DNA of 64,000 nucleotides from Dactylosporangium sp. AC04546 (GCF_022095675.1 NZ_JAHYSG010000047.1:1-64000); one strand, 5' to 3'; positions 9,469 to 19,300 are shown, numbered from the stretch's first letter. Numbers and translations: made by a program. The notes: generated by a model not told the origin, from the letters alone.

Positions 9469-10407
9469 ATGGAGTTCAACGACGATGCGGATCTCGACAC
9501 CAGCCAGGTCGACGACCGCCGCGGCTCAGGCGGCGGTGGGTTCGGCGGCGGTGGTGGCGGGGGTCTCGGCGGCATCCCGATCCCGATCGGCGGCGGCAGG
9601 TCCGGCCTGATCATCACGCTCGTCATCCTGGCCATCGTCGTCTGCGGCGGCGGCGGCCTCTTCGGCAGCGGCCTGCTGGGCGGCGGCGACAAGCAGGGCG
9701 ACAACACCAACATCAGCAAGTCGTGCGACAAGAGCAACCCCGACCGCTTCAAGAACGCCGACTGCCGCAACGTCCTCTACGTCAACTCGGTGCAGGCGTA
9801 CTGGAAGCAGATGCTCCCCCAGGCGTCCGGCAAGCAGTACCAGCCGGCCAAGACGGTCTTCTTCAGCAACGCCGTCAACACCGGCTGCGGCCAGGCGGAC
9901 TCCGGCGTCGGCCCGTTCTACTGCCCGGCGGACAGCCAGGTGTACATCGACCTCACCTTCTACAACGAGCTGTCCAGCCGCTTCGGCGCCTCCGGCGAGT
10001 TCGCGGCGCCGTACGTGATCGCCCACGAGTACGGCCACCACATCCAGAACCTGCTCGGCACCAACGCCAAGGCCCAGCAGGGCTCCCAGCAGGGCGCCAA
10101 CTCGGCGTCGGTGCGCCTGGAGCTGCAGGCCGACTGCTACGCCGGCACCTGGGCGAACCACGCCACCGAGACGAAGGACCCGCAGGGCGACGCGCTGTTC
10201 AAGTCGATCACCGAGTCCGACGTCGCCGAGGCGATCCAGGCGGCGGAGGCGATCGGCGACGACACGATCCAGAAGGGCTCCGGCAGCCGGGTGAACCCCG
10301 ACGCCTTCACCCACGGCACGTCGGCGCAGCGCAAGAAGTGGTTCCTCCAGGGCTTCAACACGGGAGACCCGCGCCAGTGCGACACGTTCAGCACGAACAA
10401 CCTGTGA
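9469..10407 (+). CDS. ypfJ: Neutral zinc metallopeptidase, membrane-anchored (YpfJ type)
   Basis: A 312-residue protein of the putative neutral zinc metallopeptidase family. A cytoplasmic Gly-rich N-terminus (residues ~18-45) precedes one membrane helix (GLIITLVILAIVV, ~45-62). The extracytoplasmic catalytic domain carries HEYGHH (~residues 186-191) and a downstream Glu in the LELQADCYAG segment, the expected zinc ligand. Several cysteines suggest disulfides. The stop overlaps the GTG of the DNA alkylation repair gene, so the two are coupled. Confidence 0.9.
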   Translation: MEFNDDADLDTSQVDDRRGSGGGGFGGGGGGGLGGIPIPIGGGRSGLIITLVILAIVVCGGGGLFGSGLLGGGDKQGDNTNISKSCDKSNPDRFKNADCRNVLYVNSVQAYWKQMLPQASGKQYQPAKTVFFSNAVNTGCGQADSGVGPFYCPADSQVYIDLTFYNELSSRFGASGEFAAPYVIAHEYGHHIQNLLGTNAKAQQGSQQGANSASVRLELQADCYAGTWANHATETKDPQGDALFKSITESDVAEAIQAAEAIGDDTIQKGSGSRVNPDAFTHGTSAQRKKWFLQGFNTGDPRQCDTFSTNNL

Positions 10408-11063
10408 TCGAACGGCTCCAGGCGGCCTTCACGGCCGGCGCGGACCCCGGCCGCGCCGGCCCCATGAAGGCCTACATGCGCGACCAGTTCGAGTTCCTCG
10501 GCCTCACCAGCGAGCCCCGCCGCGCGCTGACCCGCGAGGTCCTGGCCGGCGCGGCCAGACCCACCGAGCGCGATCTCGTCGAGGTCGCGCTCGCGTGCTG
10601 GGCGCTGCCGGAGCGCGAGTACCAGTACTTCGCCTGCGACTACCTGCGCCGCCACGCCAAGGTCCTCACCCCGGCCGCGCTGCCCGCGATCCGCACGCTC
10701 ATCACCACCAAGTCGTGGTGGGACACGGTCGACATCCTGGCCGCGAACGTGGTCGGCCCGATGGTGACCGCCCACCCCGAGCTGCGGACCACGATGGACG
10801 AGTGGGCGGGCCGCCCGGGCGAGCTGTGGACGGCGCGCACGGCGATCCTGCATCAGCTCCGGTACGGCGAGCGCACCGACACCGGCCGCCTCTTCGCCTA
10901 CTGCGAGTCGTGGGCGGCGGAGCCCGACTTCTTCATCCGCAAGGCGATCGGCTGGGCCCTGCGCGAGTACGCGAAGACCGACGCGGCCGCTGTGCGCGCC
11001 TTCGTGGACGGCCACCCGTCGCTGAGTCCGCTGTCGGTCCGCGAGGCCCTCAGAACGCGCTGA
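10404..11063 (+). CDS. DNA alkylation repair protein (AlkD-like HEAT repeat)
   Basis: A 219-residue helical protein of the AlkC/AlkD family, starting with GTG at 10404 that overlaps the previous stop (GTGA). Family landmarks are MKAYMRDQFEFLG near the N-terminus, WDTVDILA in the middle and FIRKAIGWALREYAK near the C-terminus. Family members excise positively charged alkylated bases using HEAT-like repeats. The last 14 bases overlap the end of the convergent SDR gene. Confidence 0.9.
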   Translation: MIERLQAAFTAGADPGRAGPMKAYMRDQFEFLGLTSEPRRALTREVLAGAARPTERDLVEVALACWALPEREYQYFACDYLRRHAKVLTPAALPAIRTLITTKSWWDTVDILAANVVGPMVTAHPELRTTMDEWAGRPGELWTARTAILHQLRYGERTDTGRLFAYCESWAAEPDFFIRKAIGWALREYAKTDAAAVRAFVDGHPSLSPLSVREALRTR

Positions 11064-11784
11064 TGATCGTCCCGCCGTCGACCCGGAGCGTCGCGCCGCT
11101 GATGTAGTCCGCCGCCGGCCCGCACAGGTACGCGACCGCCGCCGCGATCTCCTCCGGCCGGCCGAGCCGCCCCACGTCGTTGCCGTGCACGATCGCCTGG
11201 ATCTCGGGCGTGTCGACGTACGGCCGCATCCAGTCGACGAGGACCGCGCCGGGCGACACCACGTTCGAGGTCACGCCCGAGCCCTTGAGCTCCCGCGCGA
11301 GCGACACCGCGAGGTTGTGCCGGGCGGCGAGCGTCGCGTTGTACTGCGGCGCCGCGGCGGTCGGCTGGCTCGCCAGTCCCCCGCCGATCTGCACGACGCG
11401 ACCCCACCCGCGCTCGCGCATGGGCGGCACGAGGCGCCGGATCAGCCGGACGGCGGACACCACGTTCGTCTCGTAGGCCTCCACCCACTGCTCGGGCTCG
11501 GCCTCGCTCCACGTCCGCGACTCGTACCGCCCGGCGTTGTTCACCAGGATGTCGACCCGCCCGGCGGCGCCGGCCACCCGCTCGGCCCCCGCGTCGCTGG
11601 TGAGGTCCCCGACGGCGTACCCGGCCGCCCCGATCGCCCCGGCCACCGCCGCGGTGCGCCGCTCGTCGCGCCCGTGCACGACCACCGCCGCCCCTTCGGC
11701 GGCCAGGGTGCGGGCGATCGCCTCGCCCAGGCCCGACGACGAGCCGGTGACGAGTGCCCTCCGGCCGCTCAGTCCGAGATCCAC
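11050..11784 (-). CDS. SDR family protein with altered catalytic residues
   Basis: About 244 residues with a Rossmann fold: ALVTGSSSGLG near the N-terminus binds NAD(P), and VDILVNNAGRY follows. The usual catalytic positions are changed. The Ser motif reads VVQIGGGLASQ (Gly where Ser is expected), and the YxxxK pair reads YNATLAARH (Leu where Lys is expected; codon CTC). The C-terminus (YISGATLRVDGG) is intact. The frame stays open upstream to 11952, but the start is placed at GTG 11784 (adjacent GTG 11787) because SDRs begin close to the glycine motif. It may be a binding protein or a decaying gene. Confidence 0.85.
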   Translation of the reverse strand: MDLGLSGRRALVTGSSSGLGEAIARTLAAEGAAVVVHGRDERRTAAVAGAIGAAGYAVGDLTSDAGAERVAGAAGRVDILVNNAGRYESRTWSEAEPEQWVEAYETNVVSAVRLIRRLVPPMRERGWGRVVQIGGGLASQPTAAAPQYNATLAARHNLAVSLARELKGSGVTSNVVSPGAVLVDWMRPYVDTPEIQAIVHGNDVGRLGRPEEIAAAVAYLCGPAADYISGATLRVDGGTIISAF

Positions 11785-11961
11785 CACCGGACACTTCCAC
11801 GTTCCGCCGTGGAAAAACCGGTGGCCACGGTACCGGCGGAGCGTCAGACTTCGCGCCATGCCGAGCATGAGGTGTTGTCGTAGCTGTGTCGTCTCCCCTG
11901 CGGGGGAAGGCGCGCGCCGACAGCCCTGCTCCCTGGCGGAGGCGAGCCGCAAGCAGCGGTC

Positions 11962-12600
11962 GTGAGCGCCGGCCTCGGGGAGGTCGTCCTCTCCGGGCTG
12001 CTCGCCGGCTACGGCGTCGCCATGCCGGTCGGCGCGATCGGCGCCCTCATCGCCTCCCTGGCCGCCCGCACGTCCTGGCGGGTCGGCGTCTCGGCCGCGC
12101 TGGGCGTGGCGACGGCCGACGGCGTGTACGCGGTGATCGCCGTGCTCGGCGGCGCCGCCCTCGCGGGTGTCATCGCGCCGATCGCCACCCCGCTGCGCTG
12201 GATCGCGGCAGTCGTCCTGCTGGCCCTGGCGGCCAAGACGGCGGCCGACGCGCTCCGGGCGCGGGGCCGGGCCGCGACCGCCCGGTCCGCGGAGAGCCGG
12301 ATGAGCCGGCCGTTCGGCGCCTACTTCGCGCTGCTGGGGCTGACCCTGCTCAACCCGGCCACCATCGTGTACTTCGGGGCGCTCGTGATGGGCCGCCGCG
12401 CCGACGACGGCCTGTCCGCGGGGGCCGAGACGCTGTGGGTGGCGGCGGCGTTCGTGGCGTCGGCGAGCTGGCAGCTGCTGATCGCGGGGAGCGGCTCGCT
12501 GCTGGGCCGCCTGCTGACCAGCCCGTCGGGCCGGCTGTGGACGGCGCTGTCCTCAGCCGCGGTGATCGCCGTGCTGGCGCTGCTCCTGCTGTTCCCCTGA
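11962..12600 (+). CDS. LysE/RhtB family amino acid exporter
   Basis: A 212-residue membrane protein with about six hydrophobic segments. The N-terminal MPVGAIGAL stretch and the LLNPATIVYF motif are hallmarks of LysE/RhtB exporters, which export amino acids or their analogues by proton exchange. A 30-residue Arg-rich cytoplasmic loop (~residues 97-115) separates the halves. It starts with GTG at 11962. The substrate is unknown. Confidence 0.87.
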   Translation: MSAGLGEVVLSGLLAGYGVAMPVGAIGALIASLAARTSWRVGVSAALGVATADGVYAVIAVLGGAALAGVIAPIATPLRWIAAVVLLALAAKTAADALRARGRAATARSAESRMSRPFGAYFALLGLTLLNPATIVYFGALVMGRRADDGLSAGAETLWVAAAFVASASWQLLIAGSGSLLGRLLTSPSGRLWTALSSAAVIAVLALLLLFP

Positions 12601-12676
12601 GGCCGCACGTTGCACAGACGCTGGTCGATCTACCCTCCCGATTGGAGGGCGGGCCGCCGTGCGCACGAAGCGCGAC

Positions 12677-12707
12677 GGCCGCGGTGCGCACGAAGCGCGC
12701 CGCGGCC
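12677..12707. terminator. GC-rich hairpin between convergent lysE-like and sufT genes
   Basis: Arms GGCCGCGG-T-GCGC (12677-12689) and GCGC-G-CCGCGGCC (12695-12707) enclose the loop ACGAA. The stem has one T-G position. It lies 77 bases after the exporter stop and 19 bases beyond the end of the suf operon, fitting a bidirectional terminator, though it lacks a T-tract. The word GCGCACGAAGCGCG occurs twice nearby (from 12661 and from 12686). Confidence 0.5.
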
Positions 12708-12725
12708 GGTCGGAGCGAAGCAGTG

Positions 12726-13052
12726 TCAGACGTTGAAGCCCAGGGCGCGGAGCTGGTCGCGGCCCTCGTCCGTGATCTTGTCCGGGCCCCACGGCGGCAG
12801 CCAGACCCAGTTGATGCGGATGTCCGAGACCAGGCCGCCGCCCGGGCCGGTGCACAGGGCCTGGCGGGCCTGGTCCTCGATGACGTCCGTGAGCGGACAG
12901 GCCGCCGACGTGAGCGTCATGTCCAGGGTCGCCACGTTCTCCTCGTCGACATGGATGCCGTAGACAAGCCCCAGGTCGACGACGTTGATCCCGAGCTCCG
13001 GGTCGACGACGTCCTTCATCGCCTCTTCGATGTCGGCGAGCACCGCGGTCAT
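12726..13052 (-). CDS. sufT: SufT-type metal-sulfur cluster assembly factor (DUF59/MIP18)
   Basis: A 108-residue MIP18/DUF59 protein with VVDPELGINVVDLGLVY near the N-terminus and the conserved Cys in SAACPLTDVI (~residue 52). It helps mature iron-sulfur proteins at the end of the SUF pathway. The ATG at 13052 follows a GGAGGA ribosome site and overlaps the sufU stop (ATGA). It is the last gene of the leftward suf operon. Confidence 0.93.
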   Translation of the reverse strand: MTAVLADIEEAMKDVVDPELGINVVDLGLVYGIHVDEENVATLDMTLTSAACPLTDVIEDQARQALCTGPGGGLVSDIRINWVWLPPWGPDKITDEGRDQLRALGFNV

Positions 13053-13507
13053 GATGGTTCCTCCGTAGACTCCGCAGCAGAAGCCCGGCTGAGCGCGTCC
13101 TTGAACGCCATCCAGGGCAGCAGGGCGCACTTGACGCGCGCAGGATACTTCGCGACGCCGGCGAACGCGACGGCGTCCTCCAGCACGGCCTCGTCCGGCT
13201 CGACCGTGCCGCGCCCGCCCATCAGCTCGGCGAAGGCCTCGTGACGGCGCAGCGTCTCGGCGATCGTGGCGCCGGTGAGCAGATCGTGCAGTACGCTCGC
13301 CGACGCCTGGCTGATCGAACAGCCCATGCCCTCGTAGGACACGTCCGCCACCACGTCGCCCTTGATCGTGACACGGAGCGTGACCTCGTCGCCACACGTG
13401 GGGTTGACGTGGTGCGCCTCGGCGTCGAACGGCGCCCGGAGCCCCCGGCCGTGGGGGCGCTTGTAGTGGTCCAGGATGATCTCCTGGTACAGCTGGTCGA
13501 GTTGCAT
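13049..13507 (-). CDS. sufU: SufU iron-sulfur scaffold / zinc-dependent sulfur acceptor
   Basis: A 152-residue SufU. Zinc/Fe-S ligand cysteines are visible in NPTCGDEV (~residue 39), GMGCSISQ (~65) and VKCALLPW (~125), and the SufU-specific insertion between the second and third cysteines is present. SufU accepts persulfide sulfur from SufS. The ATG at 13507 shares one base with the sufS stop (TGATG), and the stop overlaps the sufT start. A Glu/Ser tail (ESTEEPS) is likely disordered. Confidence 0.94.
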   Translation of the reverse strand: MQLDQLYQEIILDHYKRPHGRGLRAPFDAEAHHVNPTCGDEVTLRVTIKGDVVADVSYEGMGCSISQASASVLHDLLTGATIAETLRRHEAFAELMGGRGTVEPDEAVLEDAVAFAGVAKYPARVKCALLPWMAFKDALSRASAAESTEEPS

Positions 13508-14754
13508 CAGGCGAAGACCTTCCGCACCCGCTCCACACCCCGGATGAGCGCGTCGATCTCGTCCGTCGTCGTGTAGAGGTAGAACGAGGCCCGCGTCGTC
13601 GCCGGCACGCCGAACCGCACGCAGGTCGGCCGCGCGCAGTGGTGGCCGACACGCACCTGCACACCCTCGTCGTCGAGGATCTGGCCGACGTCGTGCGGGT
13701 GGACGCCCTCGACGGTGAACGAGACCGTCGCGCCACGGTCCACAGTGGACGTCGGTCCGATGATCCGCACGTCGGGCACCGACTGCAGCGCGTCCAGCGC
13801 GTAGGCGGTGATCTCCTTCTCGTGCGCCATGACGGCATCCATGCCGACCGTCGACAGGTAGTCGACGGCCGCGCCCAGGCCGACCGCCTGCGCGATCGGC
13901 GGCGTGCCGGCCTCGAACCGGGCCGGCGGGGGCATGAACGTCGTGCCGGTCATCGACACCGTCTCGATCATCGAGCCACCGCCGAGGAACGGCGGCATCG
14001 CGTCGAGCAGCTCGAAGCGGCCCCACAGCGCGCCGATGCCGGTCGGGCCGAGCATCTTGTGGCCGGTGAACGCCACGAAGTCGACGCCCAGCGCCGACAC
14101 GTCGACCGGGACGTGCGGCACCGACTGCGAGCCGTCGAGCAGCACCAGCGCGCCGACGTCACGGGCCCGGGCGGCGATGACGTCGACCGGGTTGATCGTG
14201 CCGAGGATGTTCGAGTAGTGCACGAACGCGACCAGCTTGGTCCGCGGCGTGATCACCTCGTCGAGCCGGGACAGGTCGAGCCGTCCCTCGTCCGTCATGC
14301 CGAACCACTTGAACGTCGCGCCGGTCCGCTGGGCGAGCAGCTGCCAGGGCACGATGTTCGAGTGGTGCTCCATCTCGGTCACGACGATCTCGTCGCCGGG
14401 ACCGAGCCGGAAGCGGGGGTCGTCGGCCACCGCGGAGAAGGCGTGCGCGACCAGGTTGATCGCCTCGGTCGAGTTCTTGGTGAACACGATCTCGGCGGCC
14501 GCCGGGGCGCCGACGAACGCGGCGATCTTCTCGCGCGCACCTTCGAACGCCTCGGTGGATTCGGTACCGAGTGTGTGCACGGACCGGGCGACGTTCGCGT
14601 TGTGCTGCTCGTAGTGCTCACGCACCGCGTCGATCACCTGGCGCGGCTTCTGCGAGGTGTTCCCGGAGTCGAGGTAGACCAGCGGGTTGCCGTTGATCAG
14701 CCGGTCGAGGATCGGGAAGTCCTTGCGGATGGACTCAACGTCGAGTGCGTTCAT
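13507..14754 (-). CDS. sufS: SufS cysteine desulfurase
   Basis: A 415-residue class II PLP-dependent cysteine desulfurase supplying persulfide sulfur. The Schiff-base Lys lies in FTGHKMLGP (~residue 230) and the active-site Cys in VGHHCARPTC (~residue 370). The segment VEHHSN-like EMEHHSNIVPW (~125) holds the PLP-stacking His. Length and start (MNALDVESIRKDFP) are normal. It lies 11 bases after sufC and is coupled to sufU. Confidence 0.96.
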   Translation of the reverse strand: MNALDVESIRKDFPILDRLINGNPLVYLDSGNTSQKPRQVIDAVREHYEQHNANVARSVHTLGTESTEAFEGAREKIAAFVGAPAAAEIVFTKNSTEAINLVAHAFSAVADDPRFRLGPGDEIVVTEMEHHSNIVPWQLLAQRTGATFKWFGMTDEGRLDLSRLDEVITPRTKLVAFVHYSNILGTINPVDVIAARARDVGALVLLDGSQSVPHVPVDVSALGVDFVAFTGHKMLGPTGIGALWGRFELLDAMPPFLGGGSMIETVSMTGTTFMPPPARFEAGTPPIAQAVGLGAAVDYLSTVGMDAVMAHEKEITAYALDALQSVPDVRIIGPTSTVDRGATVSFTVEGVHPHDVGQILDDEGVQVRVGHHCARPTCVRFGVPATTRASFYLYTTTDEIDALIRGVERVRKVFA

Positions 14755-14765
14755 GTATGAAACCC

Positions 14766-15542
14766 CTACGCGATCGAGGCCGGGCCGGCGCCGGCGAGGT
14801 AGCGCTCGTAGCCCTTGTCTTCGAGCCGCTCGGCGAGCTCGGGCCCGCCCTCCTCCACGATCCGGCCGCCGACGAAGACGTGGACGAAGTCCGGCTTGAT
14901 GTACCGGAGAATTCGCGTGTAGTGCGTGATCAGCAGCAGACCGGTGTCGCCACCCTCGCGGACCCGGTTGACGCCCTCGCTCACGATGCGCAGCGCGTCG
15001 ATGTCGAGGCCGGAGTCGGTCTCGTCGAGCACCGCGATCTTCGGCTTGAGCAGCTCGAGCTGCATGATCTCGTGGCGCTTCTTCTCGCCGCCGGAGAAGC
15101 CCTCGTTGACGTTGCGCTGCGCGAACGCCGGGTCCATCTGCAGCTTCTCCATCGCGCCGCGCAGTTCGGTGGCCCAGGTGCGCAGCTTCGGCGCCTCGCC
15201 GTCGATCGCCGTCTTGGCGGTGCGCAGGAAGTTCGCGACCGAGACGCCCGGGACCTCCACGGGGTACTGCATGGCGAGGAACAGCCCGGCGCGCGCCCGC
15301 TCGTCGACGGTCATCGCGAGCACGTCCTGCCCGTCGAGGGTGACGGTGCCGCCGGTGACCTCGTAGCGCGGGTGGCCCGCGATCGAGTACGCGAGCGTCG
15401 ACTTGCCGGAGCCGTTGGGACCCATGATGGCGTGGGTCTCGCCCGCTCGTACCGTCAGATCCACACCGGCGAGGATCGGCTTGAGCTCGCCGTCGGGCAG
15501 CTTGACCGAGACCTGCAGGTTGCTGATGGAAAGCTCGCTCAC
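14766..15542 (-). CDS. sufC: SufC ATPase of the SufBCD complex
   Basis: A 258-residue soluble ABC-type ATPase that powers the SufBCD scaffold. Walker A is GPNGSGKST (~residue 39), the signature is FSGGEKKRHE (~150) and Walker B is IAVLDETDSGLD (~175). The distinctive ETDSGLD after Walker B marks SufC. It overlaps the preceding Rieske ferredoxin gene by four bases. Confidence 0.96.
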   Translation of the reverse strand: MSELSISNLQVSVKLPDGELKPILAGVDLTVRAGETHAIMGPNGSGKSTLAYSIAGHPRYEVTGGTVTLDGQDVLAMTVDERARAGLFLAMQYPVEVPGVSVANFLRTAKTAIDGEAPKLRTWATELRGAMEKLQMDPAFAQRNVNEGFSGGEKKRHEIMQLELLKPKIAVLDETDSGLDIDALRIVSEGVNRVREGGDTGLLLITHYTRILRYIKPDFVHVFVGGRIVEEGGPELAERLEDKGYERYLAGAGPASIA

Positions 15543-15865
15543 TTGGTGACTCCGTTACTCGGGTTCAGGTCGATGTAGACGTCGCCGTCGCGGACCTCGA
15601 CGGGGTAGACCGGCACCGGCTCGGTGGCGGGCAGCCCGGTGGGCTCGCCGGTGCGCAGGTCGAAGCGCGAGCCGTGCAGCCAGCACTCCAGGGTGCAGCC
15701 CTCGACCTCGCCCTCCGACAGCGGGACCGAGGCGTGCGAGCACTCGTCGTAGACGGCGTAGAAGTTGTCGTCGTCGGCGTGGACCAGCGCGATCTCAGTG
15801 CCGTCCACGGTCACCTGGACGGCCTCGCCCTTGGCCACGTCGGTGGCCGCACACACACGGATCAT
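15539..15865 (-). CDS. Rieske-type [2Fe-2S] ferredoxin in the suf operon
   Basis: A 108-residue soluble Rieske ferredoxin. Cluster ligands are C-x-H in DECSHASVP (~residue 42) and C-x2-H in ECWLHGSRF (~residue 60). The extra disulfide cysteines of high-potential Rieske proteins are absent, so a low-potential electron carrier is expected. It resembles ferredoxin subunits of non-heme dioxygenases, but here it lies between sufD and sufC with one- to four-base overlaps. It may therefore supply electrons for cluster assembly. This arrangement is common in actinobacteria. Confidence 0.92.
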   Translation of the reverse strand: MIRVCAATDVAKGEAVQVTVDGTEIALVHADDDNFYAVYDECSHASVPLSEGEVEGCTLECWLHGSRFDLRTGEPTGLPATEPVPVYPVEVRDGDVYIDLNPSNGVTK

Positions 15866-17004
15866 CAGCCGGCCTGCTCCAGTCGCGCCTCGATGGCGAC
15901 GCCGAGCCGGTCGCGGAGCTCCTCGACCGGGATCTTGTGCAGCAGCTCGTGGAAGAAGCCGCGCACGACGAGCTTGCGGGCCTGGTCGTCCGGGATGCCC
16001 CGGGACATGAGATAGAACAGCTGCTCGTCGTCGAAGCGGCCGGTGGCGCTGGCGTGGCCGGCCCCGGCGACCTCGCCGGTCTCGATCTCCAGGTTGGGCA
16101 CCGAGTCGGCGCGCGCCCCGTCGGTCAGGACCAGGTTGCGGTTGATCTCGTACGTGTCGGTGCCGGTCGCCTCGGCCCGGATCAGCACATCGCCGACCCA
16201 GACGGTGTGCGCGTCGGCGCCCTGCAGCGCCCCGCGGTACCCCACGTAGCTGCGGCAGTCGGGCACCGCGTGGTCGACGAGGAGCCGGTGCTCGAAGTGC
16301 TGGCCGGCGTCGGCGAAGTAGAGGCCGAACGCGTCGATCTCGCCGCCGCGGCCGGTGTACTCGACGCTGGTGTACTGCCGGACCAGGTCACCGCCGAGGG
16401 TCACCTGCACGTGCGTGACCTTGGCGTCGCGGCCCAGCCGGAAGCGGATGTGCTGCGCCTGCACGGCGTCGCCGTCCCAGTCGGTGACGGTGACGAACGT
16501 GAGCCGCGCGCCGTCGGCGACGATCACCTCGACGTTGTCGGCGAGCGTGACCGTGCCGGTCTGCTCCAGCACGACCGTGGCCTCGGCGAGCTGCCCGACC
16601 TCGACGATCGTGTGCCCGAACGCGACCTCGGTGGTCGAGCCGGCCAGGCGAACCACGGCCGGCGCGTCGAGCACCGCGTTGCGCGCGACCGAGACGACGA
16701 GCGCCTCGGCGGCCGCGCCGGCGGCGAGGGCGCTGATCCGGTCGAACGGGGTCAGCGCCGAGCCGACGCGCGCGTCACCGCGGTCGACCGTGGTGACCGT
16801 GACGCCGGCCGGCAGGTCGCCGACCTCGGCCTTCGGGGCGGTCGCGCCGGCCGTGTCGGTCGTCGACGCCAGCCCGCGGAGGCGCTTGAGCGGCGTGAAC
16901 CGCCACTCCTCCTCGCGGCCGGTGATCGCCGGGAAGTCGGCGACGTCGAACGAGCGGACCTGCTGGGCGCGGGTCTTCGGGGGTACCAGAGCGGGAGCGC
17001 TCAT
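15865..17004 (-). CDS. sufD: SufD scaffold subunit
   Basis: A 379-residue SufD with a right-handed beta-helix core and the conserved C-terminal region ([20 protein letters not shown], ~residue 315 onward) shared with SufB. Together with SufB and SufC it forms the scaffold on which iron-sulfur clusters are built. The conserved C-terminal His of the SufB-SufD interface is probably in GHASATG. The start overlaps the sufB stop by four bases. Confidence 0.95.
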   Translation of the reverse strand: MSAPALVPPKTRAQQVRSFDVADFPAITGREEEWRFTPLKRLRGLASTTDTAGATAPKAEVGDLPAGVTVTTVDRGDARVGSALTPFDRISALAAGAAAEALVVSVARNAVLDAPAVVRLAGSTTEVAFGHTIVEVGQLAEATVVLEQTGTVTLADNVEVIVADGARLTFVTVTDWDGDAVQAQHIRFRLGRDAKVTHVQVTLGGDLVRQYTSVEYTGRGGEIDAFGLYFADAGQHFEHRLLVDHAVPDCRSYVGYRGALQGADAHTVWVGDVLIRAEATGTDTYEINRNLVLTDGARADSVPNLEIETGEVAGAGHASATGRFDDEQLFYLMSRGIPDDQARKLVVRGFFHELLHKIPVEELRDRLGVAIEARLEQAG

Positions 17005-18407
17005 CCGACAGCGCCCTCCATCTGCAGCTCGATGAGCCGGTTGAGCTCCAACGCATACTCCATGGGCAGTTCCTTGGCGATCGGCTCGATGAAGCCGCGC
17101 ACGATCATCGCCATCGCCTCGTCCTCGGTGAGGCCGCGCGACATCAGGTAGAACAGCTGGTCGTCACTGATCTTCGAGACGGTGGCCTCGTGACCCATCG
17201 ACACGTCGTCCTCGCGGATGTCGACGTACGGGTACGTGTCCGAGCGGGAGATGGTGTCCACCAGCAGCGCGTCGCACTTGACCGTCGACTTCGAGTGGTG
17301 GGAGCCCTCGAGCACCTGGACGAGGCCACGGTACGAGGTGCGGCCGCCGCCGCGGGCGATCGACTTCGACACGATCGTCGACGAGGTGTGCGGGGCCGCG
17401 TGCACCATCTTGGCGCCGGCGTCCTGGTGCTGGCCCTCGCCGGCCATCGCGACGCTGAGGACCTCGCCCTTGGCGTGCTCGCCGGTCATGAAGACCGCCG
17501 GGTACTTCATCGTCACCTTGGAGCCGAGGTTGCCGTCGACCCACTCCATGGTCGCGCCCTCGTGGCAGACGGCGCGCTTGGTGACCAGGTTGTAGACGTT
17601 GGTCGACCAGTTCTGGATGGTCGTGTACCGGCAGCGGGCGTTCTTCTTCACCACGATCTCGACGACCGCGGAGTGCAGCGAGTCGGAAGAGTAGATCGGC
17701 GCGGTGCAGCCCTCGACGTAGTGCACGTAGGCACCCTCGTCGACGATGATCAGGGTCCGCTCGAACTGGCCCATGTTCTCGGTGTTGATCCGGAAGTACG
17801 CCTGGAGCGGGATCTCGACGTGCACGCCCTTCGGCACGTAGATGAAGCTGCCGCCGGACCAGACCGAGGTGTTCAGCGAGGCGAACTTGTTGTCCCCGAC
17901 CGGGATGACGGTGGCGAAGTACTCCTTGAAGAGCTCCTCGTGCTCCTTCAGCGCGGTGTCGGTGTCGAGGAAGACGACGCCCTGCTCCTCGAGGTCATCG
18001 CGGATCTTGTGGTAGACCACCTCGGACTCGTACTGCGCGGCGACGCCCGCGACCAGCCGCTGCTTCTCGGCCTCCGGGATGCCCAGCTTGTCGTACGTGT
18101 TCCTGATGTCCTCGGGCAGCTCGTCCCAGCTCGCGGCCTGCTTCTCGGTGGAGCGGACGAAGTACTTGATGTTGTCGAAGTCGATGTGCGACAGGTCAGC
18201 GCCCCACGCCGGCATCGGCTTGCGACCGAACAGCCGCAGGCCCTTGAGGCGCAGGTCGAGCATCCACTCCGGCTCGTTCTTCTTGGCGGAGATGTCGCGC
18301 ACGACGTCCTCGTTGAGGCCGCGGCGCGCCGAGGCCCCCGCCGTGTCGGAGTCGGCCCAGCCGTACTCGTACCGGCCGAGGCCGGCAAGCTGATCGGCAG
18401 TCGTCAT
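17001..18407 (-). CDS. sufB: SufB scaffold subunit
   Basis: A 468-residue SufB, the main cluster-building scaffold. Landmarks are [10 protein letters not shown] near residue 125, the beta-helix with VEGCTAP (~residue 235) and VKCDALL (~residue 375), whose Cys matches the catalytic Cys of SufB, then the C-terminal [20 protein letters not shown]. No intein is present, unlike in some mycobacteria. The ATG at 18407 overlaps the sufR stop, so regulator and scaffold are one transcript. Confidence 0.96.
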   Translation of the reverse strand: MTTADQLAGLGRYEYGWADSDTAGASARRGLNEDVVRDISAKKNEPEWMLDLRLKGLRLFGRKPMPAWGADLSHIDFDNIKYFVRSTEKQAASWDELPEDIRNTYDKLGIPEAEKQRLVAGVAAQYESEVVYHKIRDDLEEQGVVFLDTDTALKEHEELFKEYFATVIPVGDNKFASLNTSVWSGGSFIYVPKGVHVEIPLQAYFRINTENMGQFERTLIIVDEGAYVHYVEGCTAPIYSSDSLHSAVVEIVVKKNARCRYTTIQNWSTNVYNLVTKRAVCHEGATMEWVDGNLGSKVTMKYPAVFMTGEHAKGEVLSVAMAGEGQHQDAGAKMVHAAPHTSSTIVSKSIARGGGRTSYRGLVQVLEGSHHSKSTVKCDALLVDTISRSDTYPYVDIREDDVSMGHEATVSKISDDQLFYLMSRGLTEDEAMAMIVRGFIEPIAKELPMEYALELNRLIELQMEGAVG

Positions 18408-19150
18408 CTCACGTTCCTTTGCCTATCGGGACGGGCACCGGGAAGCACCGGGGCCGGAATATGGGTCGTGCAGACGCCATCGCCGTTGGCGATGGTCGCG
18501 AGCCGCTGGACGTGCGTGCCGACCAGCCTGGAGATCACCTGGGTCTCGGCCTCGCACAGCTGCGAGAACTCGGCGGCGACGTGCGCCACCGGGCAGTGGT
18601 GCTGGCAGAGCTGCCCGCCGCTGGCGATCGTGGTCGACCCGGCGGCGTAGCCCTCCGCGGTCAGCGCCTGGGCAAGCGCCTCGGCCCGCGCGAGCGGGTC
18701 TTCGCCCGCCTCGGCCATGGCCGACCGGCAGCGCTCCTCAAGCCCCGCGACCTGCTCGGCGGCGAACTCGGAGACCGCCTTCGCCCCGCCGTGCGCGGCG
18801 ATCCAGCGCAAAGCGGCCGCGGCCAGCCCGTCATACGTGTGCGGCAGCGTCTCGCGCGCGGCCGCGGTCAGCGTGAACGTCCGCGCCGGCCGCCCACGCC
18901 CGCGCCGCCCACGCTCGGCCCGCTCGCGGCTCTCGACGAGCCCTTCGGCGAGCATGGCGTCGAGGTGCCGGCGGATGCCCGCAGGGCTCAGCCCGAGGGC
19001 GAGCGAAAGCTCGGAGGCGGTGGCGGACCCTTGCTGGAGCAGCAGCTCGGTGACCCGGTCCCGGGTCCGCACGTCGAGCGCGGCGCCGGGCGGGCACGCG
19101 TCAGCGACCTGCGGCCGGACCGCAGGAGAGGTCGCCTCGGCGTTTTTCAC
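18404..19150 (-). CDS. sufR: SufR-type iron-sulfur sensing repressor
   Basis: A 248-residue regulator with an N-terminal winged helix ([20 protein letters not shown], ~residues 34-53, recognition helix [13 protein letters not shown]). Near the C-terminus is a cluster-binding pattern C-x3-C-x12-C ([20 protein letters not shown], ~residues 180-200). SufR proteins bind a [4Fe-4S] cluster and repress suf when clusters are sufficient. The start is placed at GTG 19150, because the long upstream extension runs through tandem repeats. It heads the suf operon, so autoregulation is expected. Confidence 0.93.
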   Translation of the reverse strand: MKNAEATSPAVRPQVADACPPGAALDVRTRDRVTELLLQQGSATASELSLALGLSPAGIRRHLDAMLAEGLVESRERAERGRRGRGRPARTFTLTAAARETLPHTYDGLAAAALRWIAAHGGAKAVSEFAAEQVAGLEERCRSAMAEAGEDPLARAEALAQALTAEGYAAGSTTIASGGQLCQHHCPVAHVAAEFSQLCEAETQVISRLVGTHVQRLATIANGDGVCTTHIPAPVLPGARPDRQRNVR

Positions 19151-19300
19151 AACACCAACGTTACGTAATTCGCCGAGGCCCAGCAAACCGCCCTCTGGGT
19201 GATCCACGGCACGGAAGGTAACCCTAACCAAACCTACGCACACCCGACCGGCACTCATGATCGCAGAGCACCCGCAGCGGCCGCCCGGAGGCTGGTCGGC

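Noticed and set aside
11785..11952. 56-residue N-terminal extension of the SDR
   Set aside because: SDRs start just before the glycine motif; GTG 11784 (or the adjacent GTG 11787) fits.
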